The notes under the pieces were generated by a model that was not told the DNA's origin, did not search any database, and worked only from the letters and a program-made list of their open reading frames with translations. Shown here one piece after another: positions 56,201-60,819 of a stretch of DNA of 64,000 bases. The stretch's first letter is position 1, and the number at the start of each line of letters is the position of its first letter. A program made the position numbers and the translations under genes. Source of the DNA: Agriotes lineatus (taxonomy: Eukaryota; Arthropoda; Insecta; Coleoptera; Elateridae); contig CALNHX010003658.1 in the NCBI GenBank assembly GCA_940337035.1, positions 62,001 through 126,000 of the forward strand. The letters run 5' to 3'.

Positions 56201-56744
56201 AGATTATTTAAGAGATGTGTTATTTGGATTAAATTAATTCTGTTTAACATAGCTTATTACTATTATTTTGCAATTATCTTTTTAATAATGGTATAAATGT
56301 TACAAATAAACATTAATTTTTCTTGTCGTGTTTGTTAATTTAATTTAATAACTTGTTAGTAGAACTCCAGAGGAGCCATCTACTTCAGCAGCAAGCAAGC
56401 ACGCACGAGTGTCTTCCCAACCACCGTCACTACGAAGTATTAGCAACAACAATATTCTGCTTAGTTCCATCAAGTCTGGGAATATGGTGCGTTCGTATTC
56501 GCAGGATGTTAGTCCATCTGCTGAAAATATATCTTTGCACCCCAAGGCAGCCCAATCTGAGAACTCGTTGGATCGCCATCTTAAATTGAAGACTGTAAAA
56601 CAACAGACCATTAAAGAGCAACCATCAATTTCCCTTGAAGACGATGTATACTCCACAGACTCATCGGTGGTGGATGAAGAAATAAAGAAACGAAAGAGGA
56701 AGATATTTGGGTTCCCTAAAAAGAGCAAGCCCAAAGGGGATTGA
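14248..56744 (+). CDS. Stim: Stromal interaction molecule (STIM), ER calcium sensor, 10 coding exons
   Basis: Exons: 14248-14434, 14491-14636, 35026-35258, 35319-35431, 35855-36177, 36567-36734, 36790-37060, 37114-37176, 42615-42762, 56363-56744. All junctions are GT-AG and phase-compatible. Total 2034 nt, 677 residues; human STIM1 has 685. Order: signal peptide 1-21; Cys68 and Cys75 with the spacing of STIM1 Cys49/Cys56; EF-hand loop DDDRNGNVDLTE at 97-108 with all calcium ligands; hidden EF-hand about 130-150; SAM about 152-222 (VHNWTAQQTSEWL, LPQYVNNF, VVLFGPP); membrane helix about 235-252; CC1 about 255-340; SOAR/CAD about 340-443 with KLRKKR at 393 and HRWKQIEMLCGF; Ser-rich tail; polybasic end KKRKRKIFGFPKKSKPKGD. 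The family senses ER luminal calcium, oligomerises and opens plasma-membrane Orai channels. The first ATG heads a clear signal peptide. An exon missed in the long introns cannot be excluded. Confidence 0.96.
15793..15994. repeat. 52-bp tandem repeat, 3.9 copies
   Basis: Units begin with GAGCTATTTTATAATTTGAG at 15793, 15845, 15897 and 15949 and are essentially identical. The last lacks its final few bases. There is no spacer variation, so it is not a CRISPR array. Confidence 0.95.
16540..16807. mobile_element. MITE with CCGTTGATCGT ends and internal ATTAATGAACGA repeats
   Basis: The left end is TTTTTACCGTTGATCGT and the right end is ACGATCAACGGAAAAA. Inside, ATTAATGAACGATTTTT-type units recur four times in both orientations (16570-16700). 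Confidence 0.6.
17126..18190 (-). pseudogene. Tc1-type transposase, degraded
   Basis: Read from right to left: an HTH start (PLSEVDVSKVVTLLEEGYT), a second HTH (RSLRNDLQRSTGTVISCDTV), the first catalytic motif LFTDESRFSL (about 17715), the WMVGRYEGGSTMVCGGISMQ block, the second motif FMHDNARP (about 17430) and RSPDLNPIRAYLGVWDIPGR (about 17350). The family's third acidic residue (NPIEH) is replaced, reading NPIRA. There are frameshifts near 17415, 17730 and 17970. The C-terminus ends at a stop at 17126. A CACCCTG end at about 18225 may be the 5' terminus. Confidence 0.85.
18390..18835. repeat. Degenerate array of TTCGGCGTTTTGTCCA-like phrases
   Basis: About 13 copies of a ~17-bp phrase occur at irregular spacing (AATTCGGCGTTTTGTCCA, TTCGGCGATATGTCCA, TTTGGCGATTTATCCA and similar). 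A longer duplication shifted by ~158 bp (GCGACGCCAACTTT ... CCATGTGGCGTCATTT at 18483 and 18640) is superimposed. Open frames across it are by-products of the repeat. Confidence 0.8.
18895..19838. mobile_element. Element with ~150-bp inverted repeats, split by a SINE
   Basis: 18895-19045 (GGGTGTTTCGTATCATTATG onward) is inverted at 19690-19838 and ends with GAAACACCCTG. Shared interior words are GTGGTAGGTTGATC and AACGAATAAAGATC (inverse strand). The middle is occupied by the SINE at 19077-19414. Confidence 0.75.
19077..19414 (-). mobile_element. tRNA-derived SINE, copy 1
   Basis: 338 bp flanked by a perfect 12-bp target duplication TTTTAATTAATG (19065-19076 and 19415-19426). On the minus strand it begins AGCCGCGTGGCGCAGTTGGG, an A-box-like tRNA head, followed by a TTCGCATCCC B-box-like region. 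Short frames on either strand are incidental. Confidence 0.85.
20128..20325 (+). repeat. Repeat family Z, internally deleted copy
   Basis: It begins TATTACAAATAATCTACGAG and contains GACAGCCTCGAGG, then jumps to CATTTTGTATTGACAGTTGTG and ATTGAGAGTGAGCTAAAGT. These are the two ends of the family (compare 29925-30655) joined with the centre missing. Confidence 0.65.
20508..20690 (-). pseudogene. C-terminal transposase fragment (mariner/Tc1 type)
   Basis: The minus strand reads KSLVYATPVNDLQDLRQQIE, then IIKERLRASFERRCRSCVEM and GQHFEHLF before a stop. This is the C-terminal pattern of insect mariner-like transposases (compare GGDLFEHIL at 6400). The catalytic part is absent. The upstream side is cut by the element at 20717. 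Confidence 0.7.
20717..21297. mobile_element. MITE with GTCCTAATAAACATGGGTCC termini
   Basis: A perfect 20-bp inverted repeat occupies 20717-20736 and 21278-21297. The interior is AT-rich with no coding support. It sits directly beside the truncated transposase fragment. Confidence 0.75.
23226..23749. mobile_element. pogo/Tigger-like element, copy 1
   Basis: The ends contain TTGCCGTTCGCGG and CGCGAACGGCGAGG. The right half matches the left half of 26027-26755 in inverted orientation (ATGTGTTTACTTGCGCATCG; GTTCGTGATAAATGTTATTT on the opposite strand). One flank is TA; the other is mutated. Confidence 0.65.
24756..25084 (-). mobile_element. tRNA-derived SINE, copy 2
   Basis: It aligns throughout with copy 1 in the same orientation. 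The tRNA-like head on the minus strand is AGCCGCGTGGCGCAGTTGGG, with a clean B-box-like GGTTCAATTCC. The target duplication is not obvious. Confidence 0.82.
25357..25670. mobile_element. Tigger/pogo-like MITE
   Basis: Ends CAGTGGAGCCTCGATTATCC and GGATAACCAAGATTACCCTG are flanked by TA at 25355-25356 and 25671-25672. TTCGGATAA motifs repeat near both ends. 314 bp, non-coding. Confidence 0.8.
26027..26755. mobile_element. pogo/Tigger-like element, copy 2
   Basis: 729 bp with ends CAGTCAGACCTCGCCGTTCG and CGAACGGCGATGTCTGACTG and TA target duplications at 26025-26026 and 26756-26757. It is non-autonomous; no transposase frame was found. Confidence 0.85.
27286..28128 (-). CDS. mariner transposase, catalytic part, N-terminus deleted
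   Basis: An open frame of 280 codons starts at MSKVSTRWVPRNPTPHQK, the linker that normally follows the two HTH motifs. The DDD triad is complete: VTGDETWVHFYDPE, LLHDNAPVHKA, and PPYSPDLAPSDDFLFPNLK, with 34 residues from the second Asp to the third as in DD34D mariners. The usual NH2-end is found at 28250-28140 (MSNIEFRAVIKFLTKQGKSV), but about 60 codons between it and the linker, including the second HTH, are missing and the frame shifts. The frame also runs past the element's left end (27346) to a stop at 27286, so the normal stop is lost. Probably inactive because it lacks a complete DNA-binding domain. Confidence 0.88.
   Translation of the reverse strand: MSKVSTRWVPRNPTPHQKQYRVDCCKQFLELCEDNQADVIDRIVTGDETWVHFYDPESKEESKQWHVKGGSAPKKFKVQQSAEKVMATIFWDSQGILLVDYKPKVETITGAYYANILTRLRQAIKKKRRGKLAKGVLLLHDNAPVHKARVAVAAVASCGFEEINHPPYSPDLAPSDDFLFPNLKKDLRGRRFKDEMSLQAAVNEHFESKSENYSFEDLQKIIQRCNKCVIVLGDYIEKLKIKIKKYASLYAPFRKYKKHPSYLNQNALILMAEFLSVIIC
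27346..28431 (-). mobile_element. mariner transposon with TA duplication
   Basis: Inverted ends CGAGGGGTGTTTTTTATATT and AATATAAAAAACCCCCCTCG are flanked by TA (27344-27345 and 28432-28433). The ~30-bp ends differ at few positions. At 1086 bp it is about 200 bp shorter than a typical full mariner. Confidence 0.92.
28481..28551 (+). tRNA. tRNA-Glu (CTC)-like sequence, probable pseudogene
   Basis: A 71-nt cloverleaf can be drawn. The acceptor 7-mers GTCGGTA and TACCGGA pair at 6 of 7 positions with one G-U. The anticodon arm CCTGA-CTCTCGC-TCAGG has anticodon CTC. The A-box region is TGGTGTAGCGGC and the B-box GTTCAATTCCC. A T-run follows, as for pol III. Two mismatches in the T stem and the non-pairing first base suggest a pseudogene or SINE head. 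Confidence 0.55.
29149..29932. mobile_element. Element with TTATAACTAAAGCTGATA ends and many TGCATAT motifs
   Basis: The left end TTATAACTAAAGCTGATATT is inverted at the right (AATTATCAGCTTTAGTTATA). TGCATATTTT-type words recur near both ends (29168-29320, 29820-29915). The middle has no convincing coding frame. Confidence 0.65.
29925..30655 (-). repeat. Repeat family Z, fullest copy
   Basis: Near-terminal inverted words are CAAATAATCCACACGA at the left and TCGTGGATTGTTTG at the right. The GC-rich centre matches 11395-11930 on the opposite strand, including the T-run at about 30395-30416. Short frames differ between copies, so I do not call a protein. Confidence 0.7.
30930..33068 (+). mobile_element. 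Non-LTR retrotransposon, 5'-truncated, in sense with STIM
   Basis: It starts abruptly within the region before the RT and ends just after the ORF stop with a (TA)n tail at 33048-33068. The tail type and C-terminal motifs fit RTE-like or related non-LTR clades; the clade is an inference. No endonuclease domain is present. A-rich purine bias marks it against its surroundings. Confidence 0.85.
30957..33043 (+). pseudogene. Reverse transcriptase ORF with two frameshifts
   Basis: Frame 1 (to about 31075) reads IEENWNDIKQAIKGAAEMVL. Frame 2 (about 31078-31700) contains INYWQSKAEKTEELFKNREI and GKTPGENGIKNEMLKYGG. Frame 3 (about 31695-33043) holds the palm and thumb: NYRGIALLNSTYKVL, AGFRPGRSTTDQIF, HVAFIDFLKAYDN, GVRQGDPLSTVLFNIVLEEV, YADDLGLMANN, TYLGVQISEDG, and the C-terminal WERKILRKIYGG, RVRWLGHVQRM and RGRPRNKWKEEV. 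The catalytic aspartates (FIDF, YADD) are intact. The shifts lie in an A-run at about 31065 and near 31695. Frame 3 alone is open for 453 codons. Confidence 0.9.
33772..34335. mobile_element. Element with ~150-bp inverted repeats (CAGGGTGTTTCAGAATTGCA)
   Basis: CAGGGTGTTTCAGAATTGCA at 33772 is inverted at 34335 (AATTCTGACACACCCTG). Matching continues inward, for example AAAGATATCCTTGATCAAAG versus its inverse at about 34215. TA flanks. Non-coding. Confidence 0.82.
34355..34612. mobile_element. Long hairpin MITE with the shared GTTTTGCGTCAGT core
   Basis: A 258-bp imperfect palindrome: TTCAGAAATGATGGAACGTT at the left, inverse at the right. The centre carries GGTTAGCAGGTT, TTTTGCGTCAG and GTGGCACTGTAAGTCT, which recur in the elements at 45383-45661 and 46507-46731. 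Confidence 0.8.
37468..37655. mobile_element. Degraded Tigger/pogo-like MITE
   Basis: The left end CAACACCGATTAACCGATGT and right end CAGATAATCGGCTGTCTACTG are imperfect inverses flanked by TA. TTCGG and CGATAATC-type motifs are family hallmarks. Confidence 0.5.
38272..38520 (-). pseudogene. hAT transposase C-terminal dimerisation fragment
   Basis: Minus strand: a stop-interrupted part (REDIDKICLNK, stop, SELRNLVLKP), then an open stretch PCTMFGSTYVCEAAFSNMNF continuing IRNTFRFRLTDDYLQDLMAI to TAA at 38274-38272. This is the hAT C-terminal (Dimer_Tnp_hAT) signature CExxFS.M..IK...R..L...L. The rest of the transposase is gone. Confidence 0.85.
38631..38973 (+). mobile_element. MITE with CTCTATTCACTATAGTCCC ends, copy 1
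   Basis: The left end is exact; the right end is a mutated inverse (GGGACCATAGCAAATAGAG). It is nested inside the hAT element. The interior matches 45049-45353 in opposite orientation. Confidence 0.8.
39443..40952 (-). mobile_element. Tc1/mariner-type element with ~280-bp inverted repeats
   Basis: Ends CCGGGTGGCCACTTTCGAAC and its inverse with two changes, TA flanks (39441-39442, 40953-40954). Inverted homology continues to about 39730 and 40655, for example TTGGTATCAATGGAAAGAGA. 1510 bp in all. Confidence 0.88.
39880..40645 (-). pseudogene. Transposase of the long-ITR element, truncated
   Basis: Minus strand: MNDYSNDERVFIVKTYYSEV (first HTH, from 40645), a break near 40445, then YSTRQIGRELNVSKSAVSKI (second HTH, about 40340) and ICFTDECTFTLNNKPNVQNT (first catalytic Asp, about 40145). 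A one-base shift near 40037 leads into INIWAGIYNNKIIGPFEIVG. The sequence ends about 30 residues later, so the second and third catalytic residues are missing. Confidence 0.85.
43279..43708 (-). mobile_element. Short element with a transposase C-terminal fragment
   Basis: Inverted ends around AGGGTGTTTTTTTTTAGAGG and CCTCTAAAAAAAACACACT, with homology continuing (GGCGGAGAACTTTAAATT versus its inverse). The minus strand reads PPRFCDLTPLDYF at about 43610 and ENWTSRLRHVRASRGGHMPE at about 43445-43400. This is the end of a mariner-like transposase: the catalytic Asp of the PLDYF motif is kept, but earlier domains are missing. Confidence 0.78.
44341..44530. mobile_element. Hairpin MITE with near-perfect 64-bp arms
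   Basis: TATAGTATGTTCAAAAATTA at 44343 is inverted at 44530. Arms match over about 64 bp, including CTATGGAATAGTTCCTAATT. The loop is ~60 bp. Confidence 0.85.
44650..44925. other. GC-richer segment with several nested hairpins
   Basis: TTTATGGGC (44681) pairs with GAGCCCCAATAAA (44742). Inside it CAGGG and CCCTG pair around 44705-44732. TTTACAGGCAC and GTGCCCGTAAA pair at 44833-44855. TTTATTTCCTC and GAGGAAATAAA pair at 44786 and 44909. It may be a MITE or a structured RNA; no identity is recognised. Confidence 0.4.
45049..45353 (-). mobile_element. MITE with CTCTATTCACTATAGTCCC ends, copy 2
   Basis: Both ends are intact (right end GGGACTATAGTGAATAGAG). The interior matches 38631-38973 in opposite orientation. 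Candidate TA flanks lie 2-3 bp outside. Confidence 0.82.
45383..45661. mobile_element. MITE with CCGGGTGATTATAAATGC ends and shared core
   Basis: Inverted ends of ~60 bp, TA at 45381-45382 and 45662-45663. The core repeats GTGGCACTGTAAGTCTATG and TTTTGCGTCAGTC. A 43-bp direct duplication starts at 45504 and 45547 (GTCTGTGTCAGAACTGACCG). Confidence 0.85.
46355..46840. mobile_element. Outer MITE with CAGCGTACATAAATCATACA ends
   Basis: About 34 bp of each end are inverted repeats (CAAGTAGAGACACTCA and TGAGTGTCTCTACTTG are inside). It interrupts the RT relic. It contains a G15 run at 46436-46450 and the inner element at 46507. A GTTTT-like flank on both sides hints at a target duplication, but it is not exact. 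Confidence 0.72.
46507..46731. mobile_element. hAT-like MITE with 8-bp target duplication
   Basis: Ends CAGAGCCAGT and ACTGGCTCTG, followed inward by TATATAGGAG and its inverse. Perfect 8-bp duplication ATTGGTAG at 46499-46506 and 46732-46739. 225 bp. It carries part of the shared core (TTTTGCATCAGTTTGTGTCA, TGACGCAAAACCTAACCTGC). Confidence 0.9.
50255..50426 (+). other. Short acidic frame in the centre of the foldback element
   Basis: The + strand reads EHQPNIFDEITAQEEARNDD, then ESDDYLPHAPKRSKRTEA and a stop at 50424-50426. It resembles the acidic tail or head of a transposase-type protein but has no diagnostic motif, and its start is not clear. Confidence 0.25.
50575..50775 (-). pseudogene. 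Non-LTR (jockey-like) ORF2 C-terminal fragment
   Basis: The minus strand reads VRNDQIHHELRIDTIEQFIN, then RTTKKILTNLRFTDNITIQQ and a stop at 50581. This fits the extreme C-terminus of jockey-type ORF2 (IxxDLxIxTVxE.I...). It is captured inside the foldback element. Assignment is tentative. Confidence 0.45.
53743..55406. mobile_element. hAT-like element with TAGGGTTGCCAACA ends
   Basis: 17-bp ends with one mismatch; perfect 8-bp duplication TAATTGAC at 53735-53742 and 55407-55414. CCCGAAGAA-type words recur near both ends (53771; 55318, 55340, 55350). Internal frames (about 54328-55070) show no transposase motif, so it is probably non-autonomous. Confidence 0.85.
55444..55643. mobile_element. 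200-bp MITE with CAGTCGGCGCCTTAGAAATC ends
   Basis: The terminal inverted repeat is perfect for 28 bp and TA is duplicated at 55442-55443 and 55644-55645. It is pogo-like by end and target; the interior is AT-rich. Confidence 0.9.
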
Positions 56745-57117
56745 CTTTATTCATTTTAGTGCAATTTGGTATGGGTATGCTTTCAAGATGGTATTTTACC
56801 ACAAAAATAGCTGCACAAAGTATTTACAACACAAAACTTTATTTTATACAGAATTTTAATTACAATTAGTGTATGGTTTCCTACTTTTTGTTTATATAGA
56901 CCCAGATTTTTTTATGGAATCTCAATTGTTAATTGTAATACTTTATTTTGAAGTGATATTTTTTAAAATAGGCAATTGTAAATGTTGGTACGGCTCAGGT
57001 ACTGAATGTGTCATGATAAAAACAAAGTCCTGAGTGTATCAGCATACAAAATGCAATCGCTGCCTTCCATCAGTGTTGGTGCTGTAGCATTATAATGAAT
57101 TTTAATGATAAGTTGTG

Positions 57118-57123
57118 AATAAA
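57118..57123 (+). terminator. Candidate polyadenylation signal of STIM
   Basis: The first AATAAA after the STIM stop codon lies 374 bp downstream. The 3' UTR could extend further; 57124-58140 has no other recognised feature. Confidence 0.45.
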
Positions 57124-58142
57124 GAAAAGCGTTTAGGGGTTCTAATACCTTGTAAGTACTATAGAAATTTTAACATCGGAATGTTCTAGTTCCTGATGTT
57201 TGCATCCGTAATTGTGGAGTTTATTATGAATAATGTACTATTTATTATTCAGAATTTTTAGTCTATCATGGGAATTTTTGTACCTTTAAATCACACCATC
57301 AACTGTTTTGATAAAAAAAGGTGGTGGGTTTTAACCATTGTAAAGTATTTTTTTTACCTTGTACCTTTAGCTTAGAGCAAAATGTACTTAGGCATCAACA
57401 GTAGAAGTGACATGTTGCGCACATGTCAGCGACTGATTTTCTCATAAAGCCGCAAGTGTACTTTGCCCTTTGGTATAATAAGGGTTGTTACTACTTATCA
57501 ACTATGATTTGACAATATTAATAATGCCAACTCATTTGAAAATTATTGTGATAAATTATAACCCCACTAATGTTAATTTATTACTATATCTACATATAAT
57601 CGCAATAAGTAAATATAACACAGCTAGAAATACCAGTTTGTTACTGACATGAACACTTGGTTGCCGTCATTCCTTTTAAAGTTCTTGAAGAACAGAACCT
57701 AATATTTTAATTGGATGGTGAACATACCGTACACTTGTTCACTGTCCTTAATGTTAGTTGTGAGTGACAATTTTATTTCTTAAGTTCTGTTTTGATTTTA
57801 AATCTCAATATAGTCTGTTTCACGATGATGTTTTATTTTTCACTTTAGTCGCACCTCAGCGAATAATCAATTTTAAATTATTACACATTTTTAAACCTCG
57901 CAGCATGTATTATAAGTAAAAGAACAATCCAATTAAATTAGATGGGAAAACTGCAGAATCCGTAGCCTACTGTTAATATTAATTATTATTAACCATGTTT
58001 CTCTAGTAACCATAACTAAATTTATAACAGAAGCAAATAAAAGGAGGGGAAGAGGGGAATTGGCCCCGGATTCTGCAGTTTAGCCAAATTGGACAAAATT
58101 TGCAACATCTCAGAGTTAGTATCAACCACACTTAAATTCTAG

Positions 58143-58330
58143 GGGCCGGTTGCAGAAAGCAATGTTAAGTCTGGTGTTAGCTAACGTCGCGTCAAAGTGA
58201 ACAAAAACCAATCAAATCTCAAATGTTTATGGAATTTAATACATTAGTAAGCAAAATTTGATGCGATTTTGTTCACTTTGACGCGACGTTAGCTAACACC
58301 AGACTTAACATTGCTTTCTGCAACCGGCCC
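58143..58330. mobile_element. Hairpin MITE with perfect 64-bp arms
   Basis: GGGCCGGTTGCAGAAAGCAA at the left; the two arms are exact reverse complements for 64 bp around a 60-bp loop. TAG flanks both ends (58140-58142, 58331-58333), a possible 3-bp target duplication as in PIF/Harbinger-like elements. No coding content. Confidence 0.92.
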
Positions 58331-58798
58331 TAGAAGTTTCACTTAATACTACAGATCAAAAAACATTTTTTTAATTATAATTTGCTTAACACATTTTAAA
58401 TTTAAGCTCAACTGTTATTCACTTCACATACTGCATTAAGATGTTTCATACAATGTGTCTCAGTGACTACCAGACATAGCAAAATTTACATTGGGAAATT
58501 ATATAAGGATCAACTATTGCCATGAGTGGCCAAAACAAAAGATTTAAAACAAACGGAAATTTACTTTGTCAAATAATTTTCATGTTGTTTGTTTGTTAAT
58601 GGACAAAGTCTAGGCATGCGGAGTACCAGGTACCTTACACACCGACTGCTTTGGTCATATGGTCAAAGTCCTACTTAGAATTTGCCGAGACTAACGAGTT
58701 CCAACTGTAGCAAGGGATCTTTTACATGATCCACATCGCAGTAACATGGGACCCACGGCTTTACATCACGTCTAAATGATGGCATTTGAGTTTGCAAG
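58331..58798. other. Intergenic, nothing recognised
   Basis: No supportable frame on either strand. Confidence 0.45.
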
Positions 58799-59032
58799 TT
58801 AAGTTACATGCGGTCCCAGCTTTCGTGCTTTCATTAATGTGTTATTATTTTTCGAAATATAGGCATCACCTACGGCTCTTTTTTCCATTCTAACAGTAGC
58901 CTTCCACTTTTTAAAATTCCGTTTCCGTGAAGCTTTGCTTTTTTCTGTTTCGTCTTCTATTTTTTCTGTGTCATGTTCACTGAAATTCATTTCTTCTTCC
59001 TCTTCTGCAGCAGTATCTGATGTCCCAGACAT
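58799..59032 (-). pseudogene. Acidic N-terminal fragment of a multicopy insect family
   Basis: 77 codons: an acidic Ser/Glu head (MSGTSDTAAEEEEEMNF), then RKRNFKKWKATVRMEKRAVG and KNNNTLMKARKLGPHVT. The pattern W..........GxxYxs....xxARK.GP precedes a Cys cluster in an uncharacterised multicopy insect family. Here the frame stops before it. Probably linked to the family remains at 60.8-62.2 kb, although on the opposite strand; identity is from memory of the family's look and is not certain. Confidence 0.4.
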
Positions 59033-59601
59033 TTTCTAATTAGGATCGGCATATGAATCATCAAAAGTACTGTCTTCATCGGGCAAATATTCTGCGATAG
59101 TATTTCTGCCAAGTTCATTATTATCGTTCCAATTTCCACCACCATACGAAGAAACGTCTAGAAGAATAGAAAGTATTTATTTGTAAATCAAGTAGGTAAG
59201 AAATTGACTTTGTTAATGAGCGAATAAACTAAATAATTTCCTTATCATTAGTGTTTTTGTCCGGTGATGGTTCCTCTGATATACTCCGTTCACGACCTTT
59301 TTGGAACAGAGATGGCTATGATTTTTTCTTTTCATGTTCGACTAACTGATTCGGTGATGTAGGGGATACAACTTTTCTTTTCTGTCAGTGTCAGTTCGAC
59401 ATTTTCTTGCCACCACATTGCCAGATTTATTATTTTAATATTCATATGAAAATCGTACGACACTCATTAATGACCAATAGAAAAATTAGTTCACGAGCCG
59501 TAACCAAGACAATAAAAAAATTTCTTGGAAATTTTTTGTAGGTAGACTAACCAAACTGTGAGGGTTTGTGGCGTTACGATTTTCTTACCGAATCTGCATT
59601 C

Positions 59602-59737
59602 GAGCATTAATTCATATCCGGAAATTATTTTCGTGCATTCCAACAACGTCATAATTTGCCCTCGCGTCCCGCTTGGGCAAATTAATACGACGTTGTTGGA
59701 CCGCACTCACAAAAATTTCCGGAAAGAATTAATGCTC
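59602..59737. mobile_element. Hairpin MITE just upstream of the DDE transposase frame
   Basis: GAGCATTAATTC at the left and GAATTAATGCTC at the right; inside, CCGGAAATT, CAACAACGTC and AATTTGCCC are mirrored by their inverses. 136 bp. It separates the transposase frame from whatever lay before it. Confidence 0.75.
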
Positions 59738-60614
59738 TTATGAAATTATATGTGAAAATTTAACATTCGTGTATCTTGACGAAACCTGGATCTACCAAAA
59801 TGGTTCATCAATCCGTCACTGGATACACGAATCAGATTTAAAAAGTAATCCTATCAAAATTAAAAGTGAAGGATCAAGATTTACAGTTTTACATGCAGGA
59901 TGTCATTTAGGGTTTGTAGAAGGGTGTGGCTTCTTACTAAATTCAGAAAATAACGATAGAGATTATCATAAGACAATGGACGGGAAACTTTTTCAAAATT
60001 GGGTGGTTAAACAACTTATTCCTGCTTTGGCTAGTTTGAAACAAAAATGTGTGGTGGTCATGGACAATGCACCTTATCATTCAGTGCAGTTGGACAAACC
60101 ACCCACACTTTCTAGTAGAAGGGGCCAAATGCAAGAATGGTTGCGTAATCACAGTATTGAATTCGATCAAAAATTTACGAAGAAACAACTTTGGAATTTA
60201 ATAAAACCTTTTCGGACTAATGGACAACGGCGATATTTGGTAGACGAGACATTGCGGGAACATGGACATGAGGTTCTTAGATTACCCCCATACCATTGTC
60301 AATATAATCCTGTTGAAATGGCATGGGGGTTTTGTAAATCCTATTATAACAAGCACATCAATTCTCAACCTTCATCCAAGGGTAAGGTTGAGACTTTATG
60401 GCTTGAGTCCATTTCCAAATGTACTCCAGAAATGTGGCAAGATTTGTGTAGACATTGCGAAAAACTTATTTTGGATGATTGGAGAAAACACATGGGAAAT
60501 TTATCGTATGAAAACATACCTCCCTTTATTAGTTCGCTAGGTGAATCTGATTCAGAATCAGAGGACGATAATGATGCTAAAGATTTTCATGGCGAAATAA
60601 TGGAGGATGAGTGA
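59738..60614 (+). CDS. IS630/Tc1-like DDE transposase (DDE_3 type), N-terminus missing
   Basis: The frame is open from about 59738 to the stop at 60612-60614, roughly 290 codons; there is no ATG before the first catalytic motif, so the NH2 end is lost. Motifs: LTFVYLDETWIYQNGSSIRH (first Asp), CVVVMDNAPYHSVQ (second Asp), and LPPYHCQYNPVEMAWGFCKS (Glu). The gap from the second Asp to the Glu is about 80 residues, longer than the 34-37 of Tc1/mariner, because of the WLRNHSIEFDQKFTKKQLWN insert known in this insect DDE type. An acidic tail (ESDSESEDDNDAKD) ends it. No stop or shift occurs in the catalytic part. It is not clear whether it is a live transposon piece or a domesticated remnant; no inverted ends were found. 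Confidence 0.82.
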
Positions 60615-60819
60615 CTAGCAGGTATGTAGGCAAAATTTTAAGTGGTTATATGAAATCATACCTTAGATATTTGGCAGAGGATGCTTTTTTAAACAGTTTA
60701 ACCAAAATTAGTAAGGAATATGATTATATGATGCAAGAGTATTAAGATATCAAGGGAGCATTTGTTTTAGTGCTGGTTTAGATTATTGTAATTTTTTGAT
60801 CAACTTTATCATCATCATT

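Larger units (their letters stand above)
42763..56362 (+). other. STIM intron 9 (13.6 kb)
   Basis: It separates exon 9 from the terminal exon. Parts with nothing recognised: 42763-43278, 43709-44340, 47870-48800 (only short uninterpretable frames), 52300-53460 and 56140-56362. Confidence 0.85.

Noticed and set aside
56353..56589. Independent gene overlapping the last STIM exon
   Set aside because: No promoter or start context of its own; retained only as a possible frame-shifted STIM tail (see findings).
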